Source: Periplaneta americana (taxonomy: Eukaryota; Arthropoda; Insecta; Blattodea; Blattidae). From it: DNA of 64,000 bases. The notes beneath the pieces were generated by a model. That model was given only the letters and a program-made list of their open reading frames with translations. It was not told where the DNA came from and ran no database searches. This document shows positions 11,865-22,300 of the stretch, piece by piece. Position 1 is the stretch's first letter; each line of letters starts with the position of its first letter. The stretch is taken from contig NC_091127.1 in NCBI RefSeq assembly GCF_040183065.1, forward strand, positions 111,804,834-111,868,833. The letters are read 5' to 3'. Both the position numbers and the translations under genes were made by a program.

Positions 11865-12034
11865 TGTTTGGGCTGATTACCTGGTTGGGTTTTTTCCGAA
11901 GTTTTCCCCAACCGTAATGTGAATGCAAGATAATCTATGGCGAATCCTTGGTCTCATCTCGCTATCACCAATCTCATTGATGCTAAATAACCTAGTAGTT
12001 GATACAGCATCGTTAAATAACTAAAAAAAAAAAA
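11865..12034 (+). mobile_element. SINE family 1, 5'-truncated, with 13-bp target duplication
   Basis: Contains GATTACCTGGTTGGG through the A-rich tail but lacks the tRNA head. Perfect direct repeats TCTACCCAAAATG flank it at 11852-11864 and 12035-12047. Confidence 0.93.
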
Positions 12035-12376
12035 TCTACCCAAAATGCTACTGCCATTACAAACAATTCTATTTCTGAATTAAAAACTCTTTGTTTAAAT
12101 TAGAATTAAGAATGAAGCAATACAATGTGTGCATTAAAAATGTAGAAAAACTATGAGCACAATTTTCTCATCATCTAGTGGAGATAAAATTAATGTATTA
12201 ACTGTTAATAAATGTTAACGTCTCAGATGTTAAAGACTTAACAATAATAAAATAAAATTACGGGACAATTTGGGAAGTTTGGGCAATGGGGATTGTCCCC
12301 AGGAAACAGGGACATCTGGTAACCTTAGATTAAGAGTTAACCTACTATGTCTTTCACTGTAAGCTGGATGACACAT
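12035..12376. other. AT-rich intergenic DNA, nothing recognised
   Basis: No coding or repeat signal beyond the SINE target duplication. Confidence 0.4.
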
Positions 12377-12712
12377 CTAACTCGTACCACATGTTCTTTC
12401 TAGTTTCCAGTGGAAGTGCATATGTTTGGAAGTTGGCATGTATCTCTGCATGCAATAAACCATACCTACTATAAAAAAAGATCTGGTGAGGTGATGACGA
12501 ACTGTTCCACACCATACATTTACAATCCATTGGTGCTGCCTCTCCTAACTCGTACCACATGTTCTTTCTAGTTTCCAGTGGAAGTGCATATGTTTGGAAG
12601 TTGGCATGTATCTCTGCATGCAATAAACCATACCTACTATAAAAAAAGATCTGGTGAGGTGATGACGAACTGTTCCACACCATACATTTACAATCCATTG
12701 GTGCTGCCTCTC
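12377..12712. repeat. Tandem duplication of 168 bp, open on the minus strand
   Basis: Two adjacent copies (12377-12544, 12545-12712) look identical. 168 is a multiple of three, so a minus-strand reading frame (12728-12354) stays open through both, with unit peptide MDCKCMVWNSSSS...SRYGLLHAEIHANFQ. I do not recognise the peptide. Openness may be chance. Confidence 0.85.
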
Positions 12713-13160
12713 CATCTGATGAATCCAAAAGAGATTACTGACTGTTCAATAGTGGATGTTCTTAAGATTGCCTCGTCTGTAATTTATAAATGTTGCTTCA
12801 CCAGTAAATAATGTACAGTATTAAAAAAAAAAACTTTCTGCCATATGCTAAATCCCCTTCGGAAGATTTCAGTTGATTCTGTGAGAGCTTAGGTTTACAC
12901 ATGAAGGAATTTCTTATGCACGACTTCGCTGTTTTTCTTTGTTTTGTTTGTTGTTGCTTTTTCTGTCTGTTTATAGGTTAAGCGTTATGAATAATCTACA
13001 ACGAAGTTATATTCAAGGAGTAAATTAAGTGTAAAATAAACATCCTTTCCCTAGTCGTGTGAACCAGGTGCTTCCAGAAATTGACTTAGATAAATTCATA
13101 CTACAGGAGAGCAGTCATTTTTTGTGTCTAAGGTTGTACATACCAATATATTTTGCTTTA
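12713..13160. other. Intergenic DNA, nothing recognised
   Basis: Contains short poly-A runs only. Confidence 0.4.
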
Positions 13161-13557
13161 CTATCCACTGACAAAAGTCCGCATGGTTTGGGAATCATGT
13201 CCATGTAGCTCTTGATGTAGAGCAACAAGATATGGCAGGGACTTGCGACTATAAAGAATGAGTAGCACACTTCTTTGACTAATACCACTTCCTGTAGAGA
13301 TAACGCAACTAATTTGTGGATTTACATCAACAGCAGTTAGAACATAAACTTTACCCTCTTCTCTAGTCACTGTTTTGTTTTGAATATTGTTGCGAGCTGT
13401 TACACATCAAGTTTACCTTAAGTGATGGAATAGATTCACAAACTGCCTTTTTTCTACATTCACCATACACTAGGATCATATTGTTGCTCATCGCTGTGCC
13501 TGTAAAAACGGCTATGTGATTTGAAGTCAATTTTACAGGAGAGTTCAAAAACTTCAC
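13161..13557 (-). pseudogene. Tc1/mariner-like transposase fragment (helix-turn-helix part)
   Basis: In two frames: NNMILVYGECRKKAV, resembling DUF4817-type HTH, then YVLTAVDVNPQIS, GISQRSVLLILYSRK, LPYLVALHQELHGHD and RTFVSG. This matches the linker (SVxRILHxxKFxPYHxxLHQEL) before the DDE domain in a mariner-like family. The catalytic part is absent. Confidence 0.65.
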
Positions 13558-14205
13558 AACAAAAAAATTGTTTGTGTTTATATCACTGCGCTAAAACATT
13601 GTTACTTTATTAAGATGCAAAGACATCAACTTTCAATTTTTAAAAACAATTCTAGAGATCATTCTGCCCTTTTAAATGCTCATAACTAATTTTTCTAAAA
13701 AGTGCACATGGCTGCTTTTGAGGAATTATTATGCCCTGAAAAAAGTGAAAGCTATAATTATTTATTTGTATATGTAGTTAAATAATTTTAATATAATCCG
13801 TTGAAAGAAAATTATAATACTTGTTTTTTTTTTTTTAAGAAAGTGTCAATCTTTTCACTGAGGAGGAAGAATCGCTTTAACATAAAAATAATGTTCAGAG
13901 ATAACAAATTACTATGGATAACATGACCACATTTACCAGATAAAACGTGACTTCCATAATCATGATCTTGCAGTTGAAACTGGAGAACGATTTAATTAAT
14001 GCCTCACGTATTAGGCATCTGGCCTGATACAGTCCTTCCTGTACACAAAAATATTGCACTTCCCACTCATTATAGAAATTGTGCCAAGATCGACTTGCCA
14101 TGATGAATCCAGCACTGAATGTTTATGATGTTCTCCTACTGTTTGCTACAAACAACTGCACTGGCTGTGCTGCGAGGTGGTGGGAGAAGAGGAGGGATGG
14201 TGTTT
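13558..14205. other. Intergenic DNA, nothing recognised
   Basis: AT-rich. No repeat signature or exon-like open frame with splice sites was found. Confidence 0.4.
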
Positions 14206-14479
14206 ATGACTCAATTGAGTCAACAGTGAGCATCCCTGCTATATGCATTTCTGGATTTGCCCACGAATGCTACATGTCCTGCCGGTCTCAAATGTCTGGA
14301 TTTAATATTTCTAATTATGTCAGGTGAAGAATACAATGCCTGCAGTTCTACATTGTGCAACTTTCTCCATTCTCCTGTAACTTCATCCCTCTTAGCCCCA
14401 AATATTTCTCTAAGCACCTTATTCTCGAACACAACCTCTGTTCCTCTCTTAAAGTGATAGTCCAAGTTTCACAACCATA

Positions 14480-14480
<1 letters not shown>
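14206..14480 (-). mobile_element. LINE fragment (same family as 8690-10677)
   Basis: Minus strand: LREIFGAKRDEVTGEWRKLH, ALYSSPDIIRNIKSRHLR, PAGHVAFVGKSRNAY. It adjoins a (TAA)n microsatellite at 14479-14526. It lies just downstream of MPC2. Confidence 0.85.

Positions 14481-14526
<46 letters not shown>
14479..14526. repeat. (TAA)n microsatellite
   Basis: About 15 units adjoining a LINE fragment. A long open frame across it encodes only a tyrosine run and is not a gene. Confidence 0.95.
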
Positions 14527-15003
14527 TGTTCACAATAAATATATATATATTTGTAACTTATATTTGTACTTATTTGTGTATACAGTGAAATTGCAACTCA
14601 CATATTTATCAACTGGTGTTCTTTTATAAATATATTCTCAAAATATATTACAAGGAAGATGTACATACATATAACCAACAAAACAAAAGTATACAAGTTT
14701 GAGCATTCAAAAATCTTTTTTAAAATAAATACGAATAATATAGTTACATTTCTTCATAAAATCTATTAAATTTATCTCTTCATGCAAAGCAGAGTTTTAT
14801 AAACTATTGGTAGTAGGTATGTCACAATAAATCCCTTTATGGGCTAACAACTTGATCTTTACTGTACACTATCTTCAAAAACAAGTGCATTATTGTTCTA
14901 ATTGGCAGGTTTAAAACTACATAAATATCAAATCTTCCACTTGATTTAACAGCTGTTTCATATGTACACAATAAGCTCGTCTGAGTCAAAACATATTTGT
15001 TGG
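14527..15003 (-). other. Probable MPC2 3' untranslated / downstream region
   Basis: Follows the MPC2 stop on the minus strand. AT-rich and without other features. I could not fix a polyadenylation signal. Confidence 0.35.
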
Positions 15004-15055
15004 CTAACTAGTGGTTGCTGCTAGTACTTCTTTGCCCTTCACATTGTGTTGGTAA
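15004..15055 (-). CDS. MPC2: MPC2 exon 4 (C-terminal tail)
   Basis: Preceded by a long pyrimidine tract ending CTGTTTCAG. Joined in phase 2 to exon 3 it gives N then YQHNVKGKEVLAATTS and a TAG stop. This resembles the short hydrophilic RYNQELK-like tails of MPC2 proteins. No other downstream exon fits as well. Only 52 nt, so slightly less certain than exons 1-3. Confidence 0.8.
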
Positions 15056-15429
15056 CTGAAACAGAAAGAGAGAAACCAATAACAAAGAAATGTTTTTTAT
15101 TCTCATAATTAATTGCGCCTTTAGTAACTCACAATTAAATTCTGCTTTGCAGATTAGGAAAATTGTAATATAATGGTCTTTGGAGACATTGGTAACTTAA
15201 CAACCACCTGACCAACCACTGTGTCTATGTGTAGTTCCTAATTTGTACCAATGTCGAGCTCATAATAATGTGTGTTTATTACGGTACATCATATAGTATT
15301 TCTCTCATAGTAATATTAAAAGTTTATTTTCATAATGACTGACAATGCAAGTCACGACTGTTTTATATAAAACAGTTGTAACAGACATTCAGCTCCTGAA
15401 AAAGTCCAGATGTCACTCTTCGATCCTGC

Positions 15430-15502
<73 letters not shown>

Positions 15503-16256
15503 AATGTCATTACTCATTAATTTCAAGAGATTATTCTTTGAGACATTTTAAACAAAAAAGTTTAATACAATTTTACTCGTTTTTGCTTCATTTTCGTGAA
15601 AAAAATTTTATATGGAACATTTCATAGCGTATTTTGTGAAAGCTACTGAATTAATTCACAATATTATCAGTAAATTTAAGAGAGCAGTGTATTATGATAA
15701 ATGATTAAAAGAATTTTAGTTTTGTCCTTTAAATATGCAGAAATCTGATCCGAATAAATGAAAGTTTTCGTTCTGCAAAGGAATTTTAAAATGGAGTGCA
15801 GTGTGACAATGTAAAGGTTATTACTGCCTGCAGATATACGTGTTGTAGGCCAAGTACTCTGAACAGCTGGCGTGTTCGAGATATAAGCAACTTTTGTTTA
15901 AAACATTTTTTTCTATACTGAAATTCTGAAAAAGTATAGGGTGTTTGAAACGAGACATATCCGATACAGATAAATAATAATAAACCATGCTATAACTTTA
16001 CATAATTTTATTAATTGCTCAAAATAACTTTAATTAACATCGAAACACATGTCTAAAAGTTATATCATCGTTCCACTTAAAATTCTGAAGTTACTCCCTC
16101 GGAACTCCATTTTGGGGCATGCTGAAATGTTGTCCATGAAACTATCATGAAGGTCCCCTCCTCCAAAAACTGTAGGAGAAGTCAGCATTTAGTTATATTA
16201 ATCCATTTAAGAGATATTAGCTTGTAACACTTTATGTGGGTCACCTTGTGTGTGCG

Positions 16257-16304
<48 letters not shown>

Positions 16305-19300
16305 CGTGTGCGCTAATGGAATGTACTCACTTAAGGGCTCTTCCCAGAGAGTAGAGGCCAGTAATTGCTACAAAAACATTGACACTAAAGAGACTGTAGT
16401 TTTTTGGGATGATAACCATGGAGTAACGAGCCCACACAAGACCAGTGGCACTGAGGGCAGCTGACTGTGGTACGCTAATCTTCTCAGCAGGGCGTGCCAA
16501 ATCTCCGAGACCAGCAATCACGAGACTCTTGAAAACAGAATTTTTGGTAGTATACTGGTATATCATTCTTAAATTAGAGAACTATTTCTTACAGTGCTTT
16601 AAAATGTGTTCAATTTCTATTTTATCTGCAAATCTCGGTTCAATACAGAAACAACTTATAAAAATACTTCTAAAATATGAAAATTATTACAGAGACAATA
16701 AGCTGAAGGAGTAGATGGCGATGAAAAAGAAGAGGGAAAGAACAGAAGATGAATGAGTTGGTAAAAAAAAAAGAAAAAAAAACACGAATAAAAAAGGTGG
16801 ACAAGAAAAAAGTAGGTGAAAAAGAAAAAAAACATGAATAAAGGGTTGAACAAGAAAAAGGTATGAAGAGGAGAGGGGATAGGCGAGGAATTGAGAAAAA
16901 CAGAAGCACTGAAAAAAAAAAAGAAGTTTTTTTTTTTTTTTTCAGTGCTTCTGTTTGAGCATAGTCTAAAAATAGGCACTAATATACTCATATTTCTGAA
17001 TTTAAAAGTACAGATAACACAATTTAGTAATGCTAAGGATGGAAAAATCTCTATTAGAAACGACACAAGTAATAGTAAGTCTAAATAATGCTAATGAGTG
17101 ATGATGGGAACTAATACATCTCTGATTTGTAAGGCTATATTTGATGTCATCACTAGGGACCGGATGTTTAGGTTTTTAAGAAATCCATTTTAGGTTATTG
17201 GCATAGGTGAAATAAGATTTTTTTGGACTTTTTGTCCAAACTGTGAAAAGGGGTTACAAAAACTACGTGATTGTTAAAAATGTACACTTACAATTAATTT
17301 TAAATAACATAACTTTTCCTTGGTGTTAAAGATGGACTAATTTCCAATCCACTGTCGTGATAAATGTAATTTCACTTGTTTCAGCCAGTGGCGTCTCCTG
17401 ACTTTGATCTTAAGGCGTTGGCAAAGAAAAAAATTAAATAAAACATACTCTATTAACCTTTACACATTCCCTCATATTTTTTTTGTGAACAAATAATAGG
17501 AAAGTCATTCATAAAGGTAATTAGCGTAAATTTTTTAAACATCAGTAAAATTGAATCAAGCTGACAGAGTAAACATCGATTAAGATAAATCTAAACAACA
17601 TATAAGTATAATTAATTGAAAACCAAAAGCACTGAAGCTGTCTCGTTACTCACAGTTATTTGAATTCGAAATCCACTCTCCTTTCCTTCTGCAAGAATTT
17701 CTTGATTACTGCTTCGTAGAACCTGGATTTGTCCTCTCGTAAGCTGGCAAGTAATTCCTTCTCGATTGAGATAAGGCTTAAGTTAGTCATCCGGTTGTGT
17801 GTTTGAGTGCAGCGGCAGTAGGTGTGGATCCTCTTCAATGATGAGAATGACCTCTCCACAGATGACGTAGTGCAAGGAATTGTAGAGACCAGCAATGCTA
17901 ATTTGTATATTTCCGTAAATCCACTCATTAAATTCATGTCCAATAGATAATTTACAATTTGAATTGGCGTTTTGTCCGTCCCTTCATTAGAAGCATACCA
18001 TACGTGAAGTTCATTCTGGAGTTTGCTTACATTGAAAACACTGCCATAAATATTTTGCACTCTATTTAATAAATCATTTGGGAAGTTTTCTCTTTTATTG
18101 AAGTGGGCCATTTTTGTTGGATTTATCAAATTAAAATACTGTAGCTTTTCAAATGATGCAAATCTAATTGTTAACTGGTTGCTAACATTATCAATGATTT
18201 CGAAATAAAGTCGCTTGAAATAATCTCGCTGTGACTCAGTGTTCAATCTCCTCTTTTTTACTTCAATCACCTCTTTATCTTCCACAGTATCATGAATAGA
18301 AGACCACACTGCTTCGAAATTCTCTCTTTCCTTTTGCAGCTGCTGTTGAAATGCTGTAATTTTAGTACTGGCATACAAAATATCAACATTTTTTGACTGG
18401 AGTATAGTGAACAAAACATCCGAAAAAGCAAGTAGGTTAGATAGAACCTTTATTAAAAATATGTTCTGGAAATCCTTGAGGAAGCTAGAAAATCCATTTG
18501 CGGTCATTGCAGTTATATGATCAAAGTTTCCACTTTCCTTAACATGTTCAAAGAACATTATCAATGCTTCTCTGTTCTCACTGACTGTATGGATAAGTCT
18601 AGAGGTAAAATTCCATCGGGTATTAGACAATGATGGTAGCTTTCGGGACATGAATGCTGAAAGCTCATGTAACCTCTCAGAAGAATGAGAAAAAAATGTA
18701 GGCAGTGATTTAAGACCGGAAAAAAATACTTTTAAGTCCTTGTTACATTCTAATGATTGTTGAAGTACTAGGTTCATAACATGAGCATAGCAGTGCGTAA
18801 AGAGAGCTTTAGGATATTTTTCCAGAACTTTGCTTTGAAGTCCACTGAGGTGACTACTCATCACGGCAGCGCCGTCATATGTTTGAGCGACTAGTTTTTC
18901 CCCACAGTTATATTATTCTATTATTTCATTGGCATGATCAAAAAGAGCTGCTGCAGTTCTGTCAGCGCTCACGTCACGAAACCCAAGAAACCGTTCTACT
19001 ACTTTCTTCTGTGAAACTGAAAAATAACGAAATACTGTTGATAACTGTGACTTATTGCTTATGTCTGATGTTTCATCAAGCATAATAGCCACAAAATCCG
19101 TATTCTGAATTTCGTTGTAGATTTCATCTCTCAGAACATCGGCTACTGAATTGATTAAATCATTTTGAATGCTTGCCGAAGTACCGCGGAAAACTGTAGA
19201 CGTTAGTAAATGTTCTTTCAATGGTGAATCGAACTCTGCACTTGCAAGAAGAAATTCCACGTAATTACCTTTGTTTATAGATTCTGACCTTTCCTCGTGG

Positions 19301-22300
19301 CCTCGAAATGACTGTTCCTGTTTCGCTAAATAGCAAACAGCATTAATCAATCTCTTTAATATTTCCCTGTTCTTTTTTACTTTTTCGTTATGCAGTTCTA
19401 TTTCAACCTTTCGTTGAGAATCCAGAAGAACATCAATTCTAGTAGGGGATGCAATAAATCTGTTGAACGTTAAAAAACTAGCGAGATGAATTTCTGACTC
19501 ACCATGTTTCTTCACAGCAGTATTGAGGTGATTTAAATCACCATACCCTTGCTGATTCTAAACAGTTTTCTTTGTTGAGAATAACAAACATGTCCAACAA
19601 TAAAATCTGTTCACTACATCACAGCCGCAAAGCCAGTTTGAAATCTCATATAGCTCTTTACGAAAATGTCTCTCGAACCCCCTTCCAGTTCCAGTAGCAC
19701 CACATTTGCCCTTTACAGACGATGATATTATTAAATTAGGACATGGTCTGCCGCTGTCAATAACTTGTTTTTTCTGTGCGTAAGGAAGCGATGAAAAAGG
19801 ACTATGTAATAGTTTTTGTACAACGCTTTCACTAGCCATCTTAAAACGATATATACCGCAACATACGCAACATCAGCGATAGCTGCTCATGCAGGTACTG
19901 GCGTGTGGCGTTGGAAGTAATTTCAACGTCCTGAGGAGCTAAAAGACGAGGGAGAGTGTGAGAGGGCGCATGCGCAATGAGTCTCTTACAGCGAGGGTTC
20001 AGCAAGTAACTCGTTGCAACGCCATGGCAAAGTTTAGCGCGTTTCATACTGCTAGGCTAGGCCGCTAGACGATAGATAGCAGTAGCAGTTCAGGTGAAGC
20101 GTTAATAATCATTATTAAAGAAAAACACTGATGTAATGTACTTTATACGGATTAAAAGAATAATACCATAATTTCCTAATTTTATTTGGGCGTTGGCGCA
20201 CGACCCGCACACCCCCAGGAGACGCCACTGGTTTCAGCATAGCTTAACAAAAAACAAAATATAAAAATTCAATGTTAACACCAGAAGCACCAGAATAAGA
20301 CAGACTAAACAGAGACCTCAGATAAGTTCACAGCTTGTACCTGCACACTCAAGATCACAGTCTTCTTTCAGGGAACATGCCCGAAAACTTCACGAATTTC
20401 AACAATGCGACTTTTTCGCAGTTCAGTCATGTCATACCTTTCTACTGGCATGTCATATCTGCGATTAGTGAAAATTCCAAAATACATACAGTCCCACTAT
20501 ACAAAGAAATATCGAATTCTCTGTTAACCATTTTATCCAAAACAACAAAAGACTGAAGGAATAAAGACTGCAGATTGGGTGGCTTTCTCCAGTGCAGAAC
20601 AGAATAAAAATTATAGATGTATTGAGAGAAGAATCCAAAAAGGATAGCTGCCCTTGAAAAAGGGGTACCGAGTGGTAACAGCACCTAAATTAATTGTAGA
20701 TCAACAATATTCTATTTTAAATTTAAATGTTATTTTTATTTTATTTTAATTTAATTTATTTTTGGGGGGCAGCTATCCTCGACATGAATAATTTATTTTT
20801 CATATATACAGCTATACAGATGGTTATTTACAATTAACAAGGAATGTCTTAAAACATTTATATAAAAGGCTGTAATTATAGAAAAATACATACTAATTAT
20901 GATTTAGGTATTTTTAGTTCTTGAGGTCCAATTTAAGTTTTTTTTTTTTTTAGGTTCAGCAGAATAATTCTGTAAATTATTTACACATGATTATGACCAT
21001 GATTCGGAAAATTATCTAAGAAATTATGAGTTTAGAAGTAAGCAAAACAATAGATAAAAGCCTATAAATCCGGTCCCTAGTCATCACTATAAAACCTCAT
21101 CTCTAAGCCAAGTATTTATAATGTGCCATGATTGTAAATGCAACTTACCCATTTAAAAGCTGGAGCCCAGAAGAAGATTGTTTTAGGTCCTGAAAAATAA
21201 CAAATATAAGTTAAAGGCTATATAAAATGCTAAATTTATTAATTTATTCGTATAGATACTCTTTTTGACTTGCTTGGTCTGTTATGTCTCTATGTGACAA
21301 CAGTAAATTTGTCTTGAATGAGTTGTAGCTAATTAAACACTATGTTTGGGCAAGATTCGACTAACAATTCTGCTGGTTTTCTTCTTACTTGTATATTTGT
21401 GTATGTGTGTGTATCGTCAATGTTAAATCGAACTTGTTATGTGATAATTTGTGGATTTTAAGATAACAGTATCAAACAGTAGATTATTTTAATGCTGCTA
21501 TTACTACAGTAAATTACGATTCTGACATCTGCTTTGTTTTTGCATGTAAAGAAAATTCTGCTATGTGCAAGTGCCCTTATAACAAATTCGCGAATTCGCC
21601 AAGTGTTGAAAGCACACATTTGTCACCAGTGGGGTCTTGTGAGTGGGAAATGTGTTATGTTATGAATTTTACTACTTTCAGTAATTTTGTAAAAGGCATA
21701 AACCGCACACAAAATGCAACAAAATAATTCACTTGACACTCAGACTGCTGGCATGCCAACTGAAAACAAGTAAAACTGATGAAGGGTTTTAGAGTCAGGT
21801 AGGTAGGGATGTTCGGGAATATTTCTTGTTGTGCAGCAGTTCAATCGAACAAAAGCAATTGAGTGGTTGCTTTGGGTTTTCCACTGCTACCCTTCATATG
21901 CAAGGAATTTCCCGCCGTTGAGTACACTAAAAAAATGTGTGTGCTGACATTTAAAGAATCCAGATTTCTTTTTTACAAAATATGCAAATTTCCAGTGGCG
22001 TAGCGTCAATGTAAGCTAAAAAGCTCAGCTTTCCCAGTTAATAATAATTTCATAATAAACCTGCAGTTTATGAACAAAATTATATTTTAATTTTAATACA
22101 ATTTATATTTAAGCGTTAAATGTGATGTGGCAACTCAGGATGATTTGTGTTGCAGCAGTAAACATGAAGCCCGCACACACCAGCTTCCAATCCTCTTCAC
22201 TGCACTACAAGCAGACTAGTTTCTTTCACATATTCTTCTGTGTAACCCACCCCACAAATTTTCCATCCCTTTCTAACTAAACTACCCTGGTCGCAAGGCT

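Larger units (their letters stand above)
17153..21080. mobile_element. Unclassified DNA transposon in MPC2 intron 2, host of the hAT at 17386
   Basis: Left end CTAGGGACCGGATGTTTAGG, right end reversed CTAGGGACCGGATTTATAGG. The flanks share TCATCA. Without the inserted hAT it would be about 1.1 kb with no coding sequence recognised, so non-autonomous. Confidence 0.6.

Noticed and set aside
15940-16245. Possible mariner terminal repeat (AGGGTGTTTGAAACG)
   Set aside because: No matching inverse end could be paired within a plausible distance.
16327-16329. TGA as the true MPC2 stop codon
   Set aside because: It overlaps a strong GTGAGT donor and a well-formed exon 4 with the expected tail follows; kept only as an intron-retention possibility.
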